From: Spirochaetota bacterium
Lineage (GTDB): Bacteria > Spirochaetota > UBA4802 > JAFGDQ01
DNA: 50,715 bases
Assembly (NCBI GenBank): GCA_016934735.1
Contig: JAFGSG010000103.1
Span: forward strand, 1 to 50,715
Direction: 5' to 3'
The position numbers and the translations under genes were made by a program. Under the pieces are notes generated by a model, which searched no databases, was not told the origin of the DNA, and saw nothing but the letters and a program-made list of their open reading frames with translations. Positions 35,530-45,099 of the stretch are shown here, in pieces (position 1 is the stretch's first letter; the number at the start of each line of letters is the position of its first letter).

Positions 35530-37131
35530 TTATTTCGGCAGATCATCCGGAGATTCCCAATCCTTCATGTTGTGCATCCACGGCGCGCGCTCAACAAAAA
35601 CATCGTGAGCCAGCGGTACTGGAGGATGAGACATCCACTTGGGATCGAATTCATTCTTAATCTTTAAAAAGTAAAGATGATAGTTCGGGCCGTACTTCGG
35701 TCCTGTCAAATACATCGGCTGATGAGGTCCAAGAAGCGATGTATAGAAACGATTCTTGATATTCATCTTGGATGTATCGAGATAGAACTGGTCAACCTTG
35801 TTCGTATCGTCGTCCTGATCCCAGTATATTAAAAATTCCGAGTATCCTTCGTGTCCGCACTCAAAGCTCTGGAACCAGCCCGGATCGCCGTAATCCGGCA
35901 TAAGCGGAGGAGTATATTTCTTCTTAAGATCCGCGTATGCAGGCCCGTGCTCTGTAGACTGAGACAGAGTCTCGATAATATAGTCAACGGAAACATAACC
36001 GCCGCACATGAGCCACATGCCTGCAGAGTCCGCATTCTTGATCCACGATTCATCCGACGGTTTGGTGCGTGTCGGTTTACCGTTGAGCTCGGCCATAATA
36101 TCGTTTAAAACATGCTCGTCGTATTCCATCTGCTCTTCCGAAGTGTAGCCGATCAGAAGCACCCGGACAATAAACGTATTCGCAACTGTCTGCTCATTTT
36201 CCTTGCTCCACAGTTCCCAGAAATGCTCTTTGTCTTCCGCTTTGGCGATTGCTCTCCAGAACAGAGGAACTTTTGTAACTGCGCCGGCAATCTCGGCCCT
36301 GCCGATTTCGACCATTGCAGCCACCTGTTCTTTCTTTGAAGGCATAATAAAGTTAACCCATTTAACGCGCTTTTCAGGCAGCGCAAGAGCAGTGTTCGGT
36401 GATATTCCGGTAGGAACAAGACGCTCGGGCTGGAACGGCAGTGTTTTGATTGCCATTCTTGTCACGATTCCGAGACATCCGCGTACACCTGTAAATCCCC
36501 TGAGAAGCCCTCTCAGATCCGGACCCGGGCCTTCACCCCAGAACGGGTCATCGCCGGTCGCAAGCGAACCCATTCTCACAATTTCGCCGTCAGGCATTAC
36601 AAGCTCAGTGCCCAGAATACGTCTGTGCGGCAGACAAATCCTGTGGCTAAGAGGCGACCAGCCGTCTCCGAGCAGGTTCGCAATCGCAGAAGCCTGCGCG
36701 CCGCCGCCGCCGATTACCACATAGGCGCCGTGTTTCATGGCCTCTTCCTGAATCGGAGAGTAAACCATACCTGGGCCGACTTCCACGTAAAAATGCTTTT
36801 CATCCAGAATAAAATCATTCATTCTTTTCATGTCTATAATCAAAGCGTCCTCGACATGCGGGTGCGAACGCGGGCCGTAGAAACCTGTGGCATATGGTAC
36901 ATACGGAACTTCATTGCGGTAACACACCTTGACAATCTTCTGAACTTCTTCCGTGGTCCTGGGCAGGATTACACAGCCCGGGATCGTTGTCATTACGCGC
37001 TCGTATCCCAGCCCGTTCTCGTATCCGCCGGGGCCGCTTCTGTAAGACTCGTTAATAACCGGATCGTCGGAAATATATTCCGGACCGACTATCGCTTCCA
37101 GTACTTTATAAATATTTTTTGATATTGCCAT
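35530..37131 (-). CDS. FAD-linked oxidase, vanillyl-alcohol-oxidase/4-cresol dehydrogenase-like (FAD oxidase 2)
   Basis: A 533-residue flavoprotein of the VAO/PCMH superfamily: an N-terminal FAD-binding domain (about 55-240; VPYVPYATGFYGPRS, LIIDMKRMNDF, GGGGAQASAIANLLGDGWSP, GVRGCLGIVTRMAIKT) and a C-terminal cap. It is a paralogue of the gene two positions upstream (SDDP near residue 20, EEVQKIVKVC...). Such enzymes oxidise alcohols, hydroxy acids or phenolic side chains. It ends the operon FAD oxidase 1 / Fe-S / FAD oxidase 2, separated from the Fe-S gene by 18 bases, with AAGGAGG before its ATG. The substrate is unknown. Confidence 0.85.
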   Translation of the reverse strand: MAISKNIYKVLEAIVGPEYISDDPVINESYRSGPGGYENGLGYERVMTTIPGCVILPRTTEEVQKIVKVCYRNEVPYVPYATGFYGPRSHPHVEDALIIDMKRMNDFILDEKHFYVEVGPGMVYSPIQEEAMKHGAYVVIGGGGAQASAIANLLGDGWSPLSHRICLPHRRILGTELVMPDGEIVRMGSLATGDDPFWGEGPGPDLRGLLRGFTGVRGCLGIVTRMAIKTLPFQPERLVPTGISPNTALALPEKRVKWVNFIMPSKKEQVAAMVEIGRAEIAGAVTKVPLFWRAIAKAEDKEHFWELWSKENEQTVANTFIVRVLLIGYTSEEQMEYDEHVLNDIMAELNGKPTRTKPSDESWIKNADSAGMWLMCGGYVSVDYIIETLSQSTEHGPAYADLKKKYTPPLMPDYGDPGWFQSFECGHEGYSEFLIYWDQDDDTNKVDQFYLDTSKMNIKNRFYTSLLGPHQPMYLTGPKYGPNYHLYFLKIKNEFDPKWMSHPPVPLAHDVFVERAPWMHNMKDWESPDDLPK

Positions 37132-37149
37132 ATTTTAGCCTCCTTGGAA

Positions 37150-38487
37150 CTAAGCGTCAATGGACGCGCAGATTACTTCAGAAATATCCAGGACCTGCAC
37201 ATCATTTCCGTTTGCTTTAACTGCCTGGGCAAACTTATTTTTGCACCACGGGCAGGATGATACTAACGTTTCAGCGCCGACATACTTTACTTCTTCCAGC
37301 CTGTGTTCAGCAGCAAAATTTGCTAATTCCGGGAACGCTTCCTTTGTGCCGCGTCCTGCTCCGCAACAGAAAGTATTTTCTCTTGTTCTCGGCATTTCGA
37401 TCAGATCCACACCCGGGATAGCATTCAGTATGTTCCTGGGCTGTGCATACAAACCTTCTGTCCCGCGACGTCTCTTCAGTCTCGGCTCAACGCATCCCAT
37501 CCATCCGCGTTTCCCTTCCCATGGAGTCCATTTATCGCTTAAGCGTCCAAGACTGCATGAATCATGATATGTCATACGGGTGTTGAACTCTTTCTTCATC
37601 TTCAGCTTCCCGGCTTTCATTAATTCGTCCACAAACTCAACAAGATGCACCACTTTAAATCCGAGTTCATCTGTCGAGATGTTCATAAGTTTCGGATAAT
37701 CGACTTTCCACATTCTGTAGCCTTCGGCACAGCTTAAAAGAAGCGTTTTTGCGCCTGTTTTTCTCATTGCTTCAACATTGCGCTTCGCGATCTCTCTTGC
37801 TTCATCGAGCATACCGACTGAAAAAATGGTGTTGCCGCAGCACTCTTCGTCAGGCATCAGCATAAATTCTGTCCCGGACGATTTAAGTATCTTTACAGTT
37901 GACTGGGCAATCTCAGGATTAACAAACGAAGCAGAACAGCCGACAAAATAAAGCACATCCGCTTTCTTTGCCGGTGTAATCCCTTTAGGCATCCAGTCCG
38001 TGCGTTTCTTCTGGTCTGCAGCAAAGAAATTCTTCTTCTTAGAAATGTTATCCGCTATTTTTTTATGAGCAGGCATTGGGCCTTTGCCGTCTTTCACTGC
38101 TTTAACCCTGAGCGACTCGAGCGTAAGCTCAACTTCGAGGTCAAGGTTGCGTTTGCATCCCACATCGCACGCGCCGCAAAGTGTGCACGCATATATTACT
38201 TCGAGCGCTTTATCGTTCCAGTCAAGAACGCCTTCAGCCATTGCATGGCCTATGCGCATCTTCCCGGCCGCCTGGTATGCATCAAACTCGTATTTTGTGC
38301 CGCTCGGGCATCTTGTCATGAACTTAGTGCCCGGCATATAGGTGTGATCCACCCAGTGGCAGCCCTTGCATTTAATGCACCGGCTCATATCATAAACAAA
38401 ATTCTGGATATCGGAAATATCCAATTTGATATCCGCTTTTGGTTTATAGTATCTTACTTTTAATTCCTTTTTTGGTTCCTTAGACAT
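37150..38487 (-). CDS. Fe-S protein with two CCG (HdrD/GlpC-like) domains
   Basis: 445 residues. The N-terminal ferredoxin part holds one set Cys37, 40, 43, 60 and a second set Cys101, 104, 107, 111 (CTLCGACDVGC), consistent with two [4Fe-4S] clusters. Two cysteine-rich CCG domains follow. The second is complete (SCSLG, FCCGAGRG, SCPWC). The first has GCSAS and ECCGN but only a single downstream Cys (SCAEGY). Related proteins accept electrons from flavoprotein partners (glycolate, lactate or glycerol-3-P oxidases, heterodisulfide reductase). Lying between two FAD oxidases, 10 and 18 bases away, it is the likely electron acceptor for both. AAGGAGG precedes the ATG. Confidence 0.88.
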   Translation of the reverse strand: MSKEPKKELKVRYYKPKADIKLDISDIQNFVYDMSRCIKCKGCHWVDHTYMPGTKFMTRCPSGTKYEFDAYQAAGKMRIGHAMAEGVLDWNDKALEVIYACTLCGACDVGCKRNLDLEVELTLESLRVKAVKDGKGPMPAHKKIADNISKKKNFFAADQKKRTDWMPKGITPAKKADVLYFVGCSASFVNPEIAQSTVKILKSSGTEFMLMPDEECCGNTIFSVGMLDEAREIAKRNVEAMRKTGAKTLLLSCAEGYRMWKVDYPKLMNISTDELGFKVVHLVEFVDELMKAGKLKMKKEFNTRMTYHDSCSLGRLSDKWTPWEGKRGWMGCVEPRLKRRRGTEGLYAQPRNILNAIPGVDLIEMPRTRENTFCCGAGRGTKEAFPELANFAAEHRLEEVKYVGAETLVSSCPWCKNKFAQAVKANGNDVQVLDISEVICASIDA

Positions 38488-38497
38488 TCTCTCCTCC

Positions 38498-39958
38498 TTA
38501 GAAACACAGGTTGCCCGGATTCATAATATTGTTCGGGTCAAACAGCTTCTTTAATCTTTTGAGCGTTATCGCGTAGCTTGCGGCTTTCTCATAAACAATC
38601 GGAGCAAGATCGCCATAAGGCCTTGTGAAAACAGCGCCATTGCTTAACAGAACAGATGCCGCTTCATTGTACAGGGCGCGTACTGCCTCCACCTCATTCT
38701 CATTCTTCGGATCATAGAAAAAATTGAATTCAGGCCTGCATGCGCGGTTGTGCTCGATCGGCTGAATGTACATGCCTATGTCGCAGATCGGGTAACTGTA
38801 ACGCGCCGCTATGTCGCCGACTATGTCGACAAACTGCTGAGCCAGAAGCGGCCTTGTATGGAAGAAAAGGCTCTGACAAGCTCCTTTGTAGCGGTTCTTC
38901 CAGTAAGTCTTTCCTGCCGGCCACGGGCTGCGCAGCATTGGCAGTAATTTTTTCCTCAAGCCCGGAAATCCCGGCAGGTTCTCGCCCAGCTTTAAATCCT
39001 GGAACTCATTTCTAATCACCTGAGCAAGAAAATTTTCTTCGTAAGCTATCTTTTCCTCCGGCCGTCTCAACAGACCGCTTATAACCAGTATGAGCGTCCA
39101 CGGAGGAAGAGTTTCCTTTAGTCTCAGCAAATCATTGTCGTCTTCCGCAATTATTGCTGCAAGGTCAACATTGTTTAACAGCAGGACTTCCTGGCCGATT
39201 CTTCTGGGCATTATCCTGTAAAGAAAATCAATTGCATAATTCAGATCATCAACAGGAGCAAAAAGAATCTTATCGATCTTTGGTATGGATTCTATTTTTA
39301 GGTTCGTCCATGTAACAACACCCATTGTTCCCTGTGCGCACTGAAAGAATCTGTAAAAATCCAGGCCGGGACCTGAAGGGTTTCCGCCTTTTGACATGGA
39401 ATCAGGGTATCCGTTAACACTGGCTGAACCCATTCTGAATAATTCACCCGTAGGCCATACTATTTCCATGGCTTCGAGTGGCTCGCCGTAATCATAAACC
39501 TGATTGGTCGGCTCCTCACGTTCCATAAAATCAGTTAATACTGACCGCTCAGCCGGGGGCATAAGGGGCATAATAGCCCTGAAGCCTTTCTTTGCCAGTT
39601 CTTCAGTCAGTTTTTTCCACGTAACACCGGCTTCGAATCTGACACGCCTGTTATCCGCGTCAATCTCGAATATTTTGTCCATTCTGGACATGTCAAGGAC
39701 GACTCCGCCCTCTTTTGGTATGGTAGCTCCATAAAAATGAATCTTTGAACTGCAGGGCACAACCGGAACACTGTTCTCACTGCATAGTTTAACAACCGCC
39801 GATACCTCTTCAGAACTTGCCGGTTTAACGACATAGTTCGGCATTCCCATCGCGGTGTAGCTGAAATCAGTGGAATAAGCCTGTAACTGCGCTGGATCAT
39901 CAGAAACATTAGCGGCTCCGACAACTTTGGACAATGCAGCTTTAATATCCACGTTCAT
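38498..39958 (-). CDS. FAD-linked oxidase (FAD oxidase 1)
   Basis: 486 residues, same superfamily as FAD oxidase 2 but clearly diverged. The FAD domain opens with NVSDDPAQLQAYSTDFSY. It shows VPVVPCSSKIHFYGAT, GVVLDMSRMDKIFEID and CAQGTMGVVTWTNLKIESIP. The C-terminal cap ends with LKKLFDPNNIMNPGNLCF, the usual tail of GlcD-like oxidases. It is the first gene of the three-gene operon and has a strong AAGGAGG seven bases from its ATG. A 204-base gap separates it from the upstream co-directional TetR gene, which may control it. Substrate unknown; glycolate-, lactate- or aryl-alcohol-type chemistry is possible. Confidence 0.85.
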   Translation of the reverse strand: MNVDIKAALSKVVGAANVSDDPAQLQAYSTDFSYTAMGMPNYVVKPASSEEVSAVVKLCSENSVPVVPCSSKIHFYGATIPKEGGVVLDMSRMDKIFEIDADNRRVRFEAGVTWKKLTEELAKKGFRAIMPLMPPAERSVLTDFMEREEPTNQVYDYGEPLEAMEIVWPTGELFRMGSASVNGYPDSMSKGGNPSGPGLDFYRFFQCAQGTMGVVTWTNLKIESIPKIDKILFAPVDDLNYAIDFLYRIMPRRIGQEVLLLNNVDLAAIIAEDDNDLLRLKETLPPWTLILVISGLLRRPEEKIAYEENFLAQVIRNEFQDLKLGENLPGFPGLRKKLLPMLRSPWPAGKTYWKNRYKGACQSLFFHTRPLLAQQFVDIVGDIAARYSYPICDIGMYIQPIEHNRACRPEFNFFYDPKNENEVEAVRALYNEAASVLLSNGAVFTRPYGDLAPIVYEKAASYAITLKRLKKLFDPNNIMNPGNLCF

Positions 39959-40162
39959 AGTATAACCTCCTTTTTTAATAAAATATTGATTCTATCTGAT
40001 CAATACAATTACGTTTAAATATAAAATTATATGAATAAAATTTAATATTCCTATCAATTATTTAGAAAAGTTGTGAGTTAAACTGCCCGATTAATCCGTT
40101 TACGTATATAAATTAAAAATCATTAAATTCGGCTAAAAATGCGCAGGCGTTCCGCTTATATC

Positions 40163-40804
40163 CTAATTTTTATCCGGCTGGTTTAAAATACCGCGCATAA
40201 ATACTTTTATTGCAAGATCCCTGGTTACTTTAAAATGGCTCTTTTCCCGAAAAATATATTTGCTTCGCTCGAGTTCCATCAGACCGAGAAACGACGTCCA
40301 GATTACTTCAGAAAGAGTTCTTGGATCACATTGAATAAAAATACCCTCATCAACTCCGTATCCGACAATTGAGTGCTGTATGTGAACTACGTTGGAACCT
40401 GATTTATAAAGCATATCCCGCAAATAATCCGGCAAATTGCGGATTATTTCGTTCTGATGAAAATACTGGGCCAAATTGAAAATATCAGGATCCTTTTCAT
40501 AATAATTCTCAAAGCATTCCCACATTGTTTCAAGAAGCCGGTGTTTGTGCTTTTCCCTATTATCATAAATAATCCGCAACTGTTCGGCGAAATATTCAGC
40601 ATGCGTAATAATCGCATTAATGAGAATCTCATCTTTGCTTTTAAAATAAATATACAATGCTGCACGGCTTAATTCTGCACGTTCGGCTATTTTTTCCATT
40701 GTTATGGCATGATAGCCTTCTTCTTTATATATCCCTAAAGCTGCATCTATTGCACAATCGCGCCTTATGGATTTTTCGCGCTCTCTTCTTTCAATGACTC
40801 CCAT
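40163..40804 (-). CDS. TetR/AcrR-family transcriptional regulator
   Basis: 213 residues. The N-terminal helix-turn-helix (GYHAITMEKIAERAELSRAALYIYFKSKDEIL, about 32-63) is typical. The C-terminal ligand domain is helical and diverse, as in the family. A good promoter (TTGACA, 16 bases, TAAAAT) lies just upstream. Its -10 overlaps a near-palindrome TCTATATTTTAGA, a plausible autoregulatory operator. It is co-directional with the FAD/Fe-S operon and close to genes for CoA ligation and acyl-CoA oxidation, so it likely controls degradation of some acyl or aryl compound. The effector is unknown. Confidence 0.9.
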   Translation of the reverse strand: MGVIERREREKSIRRDCAIDAALGIYKEEGYHAITMEKIAERAELSRAALYIYFKSKDEILINAIITHAEYFAEQLRIIYDNREKHKHRLLETMWECFENYYEKDPDIFNLAQYFHQNEIIRNLPDYLRDMLYKSGSNVVHIQHSIVGYGVDEGIFIQCDPRTLSEVIWTSFLGLMELERSKYIFREKSHFKVTRDLAIKVFMRGILNQPDKN

Positions 40805-40836
40805 TTAGACCCTGTTTTTACTATTAATACACAATG

Positions 40837-40869
40837 TCTATATTTTAGATAGATAGTAAATTTTGTCAA
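40837..40869 (-). promoter_or_regulatory. Promoter and possible operator of the TetR gene
   Basis: On the minus strand TTGACA (40869-40864), a 16-base spacer and TAAAAT (40847-40842) form a good sigma70-type promoter. A near-palindrome TCTATATTTTAGA (40837-40849) covers the -10 and resembles the perfect palindromes at 45286 and 48385. Confidence 0.6.
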
Positions 40870-41100
40870 GTCTAAATTTAAAAATATTTTTTTATGATTT
40901 TTATCTCCCGGTAATCCATTTATTGTAATTATAACTAATAAATCAATGAGCAACATTTTCAGCAGAATATTTTTAATGCATGGCCGCAAACGGTAAAGAC
41001 ATGGATGATGGATACTCTGCGGCGGGGGAATTAATGTATTGTAGATCCCGCAAAAACGATTTATAAATAATTCAAAGTAACTTGCGTGAAATATTATAAA

Positions 41101-44100
41101 TCAGCTGTTCGGCAAAGTAAAGTAGAATACTGCGCCTTTATTTAATTCCGCCTCAGCCCATATAGTGCCTCCATGGCGGTGTATTATCCTCTGTACTATT
41201 GCAAGCCCTACTCCGGTGCCCTCGAACTCCTTCGCGCTATGAAGCCTTTGGAATACTCCGAAAAGTTTATCTGCAAACTGCATATCAAACCCGGCTCCGT
41301 TATCCCTGATCGAATATATGACATTTTTCTTATCAACAATGCCCTCTATTTCTATCACCGGTTTTTCTTTCTTTGCGGAAAACTTGACTGCATTTGAAAT
41401 CAGATTCACCCATACCTGATGGACTAAAGGCTGATCGCCCTTTGCCGGAGGCAGGTCGTGTATTCGTATATCATACTTTCCATTTTCGATGGAAGGTGAA
41501 AGCTCCTCTAAGATGGATTTTACAAATGAATTCATATTAATATTTGAAACTTTAATCTCGGACCTGTTCAATCGTGAAAATGATAGAAGATCGTCTATAA
41601 GCCGGCCCATTCTCTGGCACTCGAAGCCTATAACACTGCATATCCGTCTGCCTTCTTCATCCAACTTTTCATGATAATCCTCCAGCAAAATGCCGGAATA
41701 TCCGCTGATCGCTCTCAATGGAGCGCGCAGGTCGTGTGACACTGAATATGAAAATGCCTCCAGTTCCTTGTTGGCTGCCTTTAACTGCGTAGTGCGCTCT
41801 ATTACGCGCTGTTCAAGCTCTTCGTTAAGACGCCGGATTTTCTCTTCAGCGAGTTTGCGCTCTGTGATGTCATGATCAGCACCGTGATATCCCCTGAAAC
41901 ATCCCTCGCTGTCAAAGAATGGCGTAGCGCTTGTTTCAATCACCACAAAGCGGCCGTCTTTATGAAAAACTGTATTTTCTATAGAAATCAACGGCTTTCT
42001 CTCTTTTAACAGCGGACTGCATATTTTATCTACGCGCTCTGCTTCTTCGGGTGACATAAACTCAAACGGGGTCTTCCCCAACACCTCTTCCGGCTTATAA
42101 CCGAGAATATCCTGCACCCTGGGGCTAACGTATGAATAAACACCGTTTTCATTAATCTCCCAAACCCAGTCATTCAGTGTTTCCACCAGTATCTGGAACC
42201 GCTGCTGTGACTCCCGGGCAGTCTCACGAAGACGTGCAGCGCGAAGAGCAACTGCTCCAAGATCAGCGAGGGCGCGGTAAAGATGCAGCTTCTCTTCGTC
42301 AAAGAAAGCCGGTAACCTGGATGTGATGCCGAAAAAACCTATCCATTCATCCCCATCAGCCAACGGAATGCTTGCGTAGCTTTTCATTCCATACTGAATA
42401 AATTCCTTTCGAATATGTTCATCAAAATTTTCATTTGTCATTATATCATCCAGAATATGATCCTTGCCTGACTCAAGCAACTTGAAAAGTTTCGGATTCG
42501 TAGACCCTGTTAATTTTGTCCCTACTGGTATAACGGAAGAACCGCTTTTAAAACTTTCAGATCTGCGTACAATTACTGTATTAATATGAGTATCATCCAT
42601 CATTTCAAATGTTAAAAGCGCTACTGATGCCTCAGGATATAGTCCTGCCTTCTGAATAAGCACGTCCAGCACTTCCTCCTCGGTTTTATTCCCGGCCAGT
42701 GCCTGGCTGACCTCTAAACGAACGCGCGTTTCCCGCAGGGTGCGTTCAAGCTGCATCGCTGCCTGTTTGCGCTCGGTAATGTCCGTATTTATACCGAGAA
42801 GGCCTATTATCCTGCCCTGGTTATCTTTAATTGCATCGCCGCGCAATAGAATGGAGAGTCTACGTCCTCTTTTTGAAATCATTTCTGCCTCTCCCCGCCA
42901 TGAGCGGCCGTTCATAATTGCATTAAAAACGTCACGGGCAATTACCTTATCCGAATAAACAGTGGGTGGTCCTCCTGCTTTTTCAAGCTCCTCAGGTGTT
43001 GAATATTCAAAAAGCTCAGTAAATGCATTGTTTTGATAGATATGGTGACCCTGTGGGTCTGACATTCCTATTGCATCGCTGGAGCTTTCTACAGCCGCCA
43101 TGATGATCAGGAGCTCATCCTCAGCTTTTTTACGTTCGGTAATATCGCGAAAATTCACGACATGAGCCCGCACACTGGGATTATGTAAGAGATTACGCGT
43201 TGTATTCTCCGTCCATCTCCATGTCCCGTCCTTATGTTTTCTTCTGAATATGGTTATGATCGTTTCACCGGGATGTTTAGCTGCCCGGTCATGGTATTCA
43301 TCTATGGCTGCCCTGTCATCAGGATGGGTAGCATCTTCCGGCATTTGTACGAGAAATTCTTCCGGAGAATATCCGAGTATTTTTGTTACAGCCGGGGACA
43401 CGTATATACGTTTATTATCAGCGTCAATAAGCTGTATTACTTCCGATGATTTCTCAACCAATGTGCGGAAACGATCCTTGTTTTTCCTAAGCGCTTCGTT
43501 AGTCCGGGCAAGTTCAGCAGTACGCTGTCTGACGCGTTCTTCCAACTCCTCATTGAGTTTACATATCTGCTCTTCCGTAGTCTTATATTCAGTAACATCT
43601 CTCAGAAAAGCGATATGAACCGGCTCTCTGCGATAGATTATTCTGGTCACAGAATCATCAATATAGATTATCGTTCCGTCTTTTTTAATCCCCTTGAATT
43701 CAATTCGATCAGGAGCTTTCTCCCCATGCCATCTTCGTCTATTTATATCAACAATCCTCTGCTTATAATCGGGATGCACCAAAAAATCCACTTTCTGACC
43801 GATAATTTCTTCGGGGCTTTTATAACCAAACATCTCCACAAGTTTTTTATTTACATAAACGTGAACTCCTTTGCTTACAAGGGCTATGCCGTCATTAGAG
43901 TGTTCAATGACTGCCCTGTAGCTTTCCTCGGATTCTATGAGTCTTTGTTCTGCCTCCTTCCGCCTGCTTATGTCACGGATGATGACAATTGTCTTTTCAT
44001 TTCCGTCTTTATCCTTAAAAACGCTGGACGTAACTTCGCATGGAAATACGCTGCCGTCTTTGCGCATGTGACGGAATTCACTCTGAAAAAGGCCTGTTCT

Positions 44101-45099
44101 TCTCCGTTCCTCAATAGCCTTTGCCAGTCCTGTATCCGAATGGTCTGTAATACCTGCCCGGCCGATCTGTCGCATTTCTCCTTCTGTCCGCTGGAACATA
44201 CGGCATGCAGAGGAATTAGCGGAAATAATTGTGCCGTCCGGCTTTGTCAGGAGTATCGCGTCAAGGCTGTTTTCAAAAATTGATTTGAATTTTTCAGCGC
44301 TTTCCCTGAGCGCCTCCTCAGATTTCCTGCGGTCGGAAATATCGATAATCGTACCTATGGTTGCTTCTTTGCCATGAAACATTGTTCTGGAGCCGTGTAT
44401 TTCACAATATTTTACTGTACCGTCTTTTGTTATAACAGGGATTTCCGAGTTAAAATTTTTACGCCTGTTCCCAGGCCGATTTTTCCGGAATGCCGATATA
44501 TAATCCGGCGCAATCATGTCCCAGGGGCCTTTCTTATCAATTAATTCTTCGATTTCATATCCGTGTATTTCAGCAAATTTATCATTAACATATCTGAAAA
44601 AACCGTCCTGGTTCAGATAAATGCCCACATTCGATTTTTCTGCAAGGTCTTTAAACTTATTCTCGGATTCCCGATGAGCCTGTTCGGCAAGTTTGCGTCC
44701 TGTAATGTCATGGAAGCTTACGACAATCGATTGAATACCCGGCTCCTTTAGCATGTTTTGCATTGAGCCTTCAATCCAGCGCCAGCTTCCATCCTTGTGC
44801 CGTATCCGGCTTATGAAAGATATTGACTTGCCGAAATGTTTTTTTATATACTGATTATTTTTTTGTGCCGATGCCTTATCATCGCGGTGAACAAGATGCG
44901 TACGCTTAATAGCAAAATATTCGTCAATTGTATATCCAAGAACTTCAGTTATATTTGGGGATACATAGGTCCGCCTGCCCTGTTTGTTATAGAGAATTAT
45001 TACTTCAGATAATTTTTCCACCAGGGCACGGAAACGCTCTTCGCTTTTTCCGGGTGCTGCTTCGGTTTTCTTTATTTTACAATTCGCTTTTTTCGGCAT
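41101..45099 (-). CDS. Soluble multi-PAS/GAF hybrid-input histidine kinase
   Basis: 1332 residues without a membrane segment. About six PAS domains, several with PAC-type ends (DITGRKLAEQ, DISDRRKSEE, DISRRKEAEQ, DITERKKAED, DITERKQAA), are followed by a GAF domain (SQALAGNKTEEEVLDVL...). A seventh PAS domain (NDWVWEINENGVYSYVSPR...) comes next. A HisKA domain carries phospho-accepting His1122 in VSHDLRAPL. The HATPase has NLISNAVKFS, DNGAGFD and GTGVGLAI. There is no receiver domain and no adjacent response regulator on this strand, so it is an orphan kinase, perhaps redox- or metabolite-sensing. AAGG lies about ten bases before the ATG. Upstream is the long gap to the SDR gene. Confidence 0.93.
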   Translation of the reverse strand: MPKKANCKIKKTEAAPGKSEERFRALVEKLSEVIILYNKQGRRTYVSPNITEVLGYTIDEYFAIKRTHLVHRDDKASAQKNNQYIKKHFGKSISFISRIRHKDGSWRWIEGSMQNMLKEPGIQSIVVSFHDITGRKLAEQAHRESENKFKDLAEKSNVGIYLNQDGFFRYVNDKFAEIHGYEIEELIDKKGPWDMIAPDYISAFRKNRPGNRRKNFNSEIPVITKDGTVKYCEIHGSRTMFHGKEATIGTIIDISDRRKSEEALRESAEKFKSIFENSLDAILLTKPDGTIISANSSACRMFQRTEGEMRQIGRAGITDHSDTGLAKAIEERRRTGLFQSEFRHMRKDGSVFPCEVTSSVFKDKDGNEKTIVIIRDISRRKEAEQRLIESEESYRAVIEHSNDGIALVSKGVHVYVNKKLVEMFGYKSPEEIIGQKVDFLVHPDYKQRIVDINRRRWHGEKAPDRIEFKGIKKDGTIIYIDDSVTRIIYRREPVHIAFLRDVTEYKTTEEQICKLNEELEERVRQRTAELARTNEALRKNKDRFRTLVEKSSEVIQLIDADNKRIYVSPAVTKILGYSPEEFLVQMPEDATHPDDRAAIDEYHDRAAKHPGETIITIFRRKHKDGTWRWTENTTRNLLHNPSVRAHVVNFRDITERKKAEDELLIIMAAVESSSDAIGMSDPQGHHIYQNNAFTELFEYSTPEELEKAGGPPTVYSDKVIARDVFNAIMNGRSWRGEAEMISKRGRRLSILLRGDAIKDNQGRIIGLLGINTDITERKQAAMQLERTLRETRVRLEVSQALAGNKTEEEVLDVLIQKAGLYPEASVALLTFEMMDDTHINTVIVRRSESFKSGSSVIPVGTKLTGSTNPKLFKLLESGKDHILDDIMTNENFDEHIRKEFIQYGMKSYASIPLADGDEWIGFFGITSRLPAFFDEEKLHLYRALADLGAVALRAARLRETARESQQRFQILVETLNDWVWEINENGVYSYVSPRVQDILGYKPEEVLGKTPFEFMSPEEAERVDKICSPLLKERKPLISIENTVFHKDGRFVVIETSATPFFDSEGCFRGYHGADHDITERKLAEEKIRRLNEELEQRVIERTTQLKAANKELEAFSYSVSHDLRAPLRAISGYSGILLEDYHEKLDEEGRRICSVIGFECQRMGRLIDDLLSFSRLNRSEIKVSNINMNSFVKSILEELSPSIENGKYDIRIHDLPPAKGDQPLVHQVWVNLISNAVKFSAKKEKPVIEIEGIVDKKNVIYSIRDNGAGFDMQFADKLFGVFQRLHSAKEFEGTGVGLAIVQRIIHRHGGTIWAEAELNKGAVFYFTLPNS

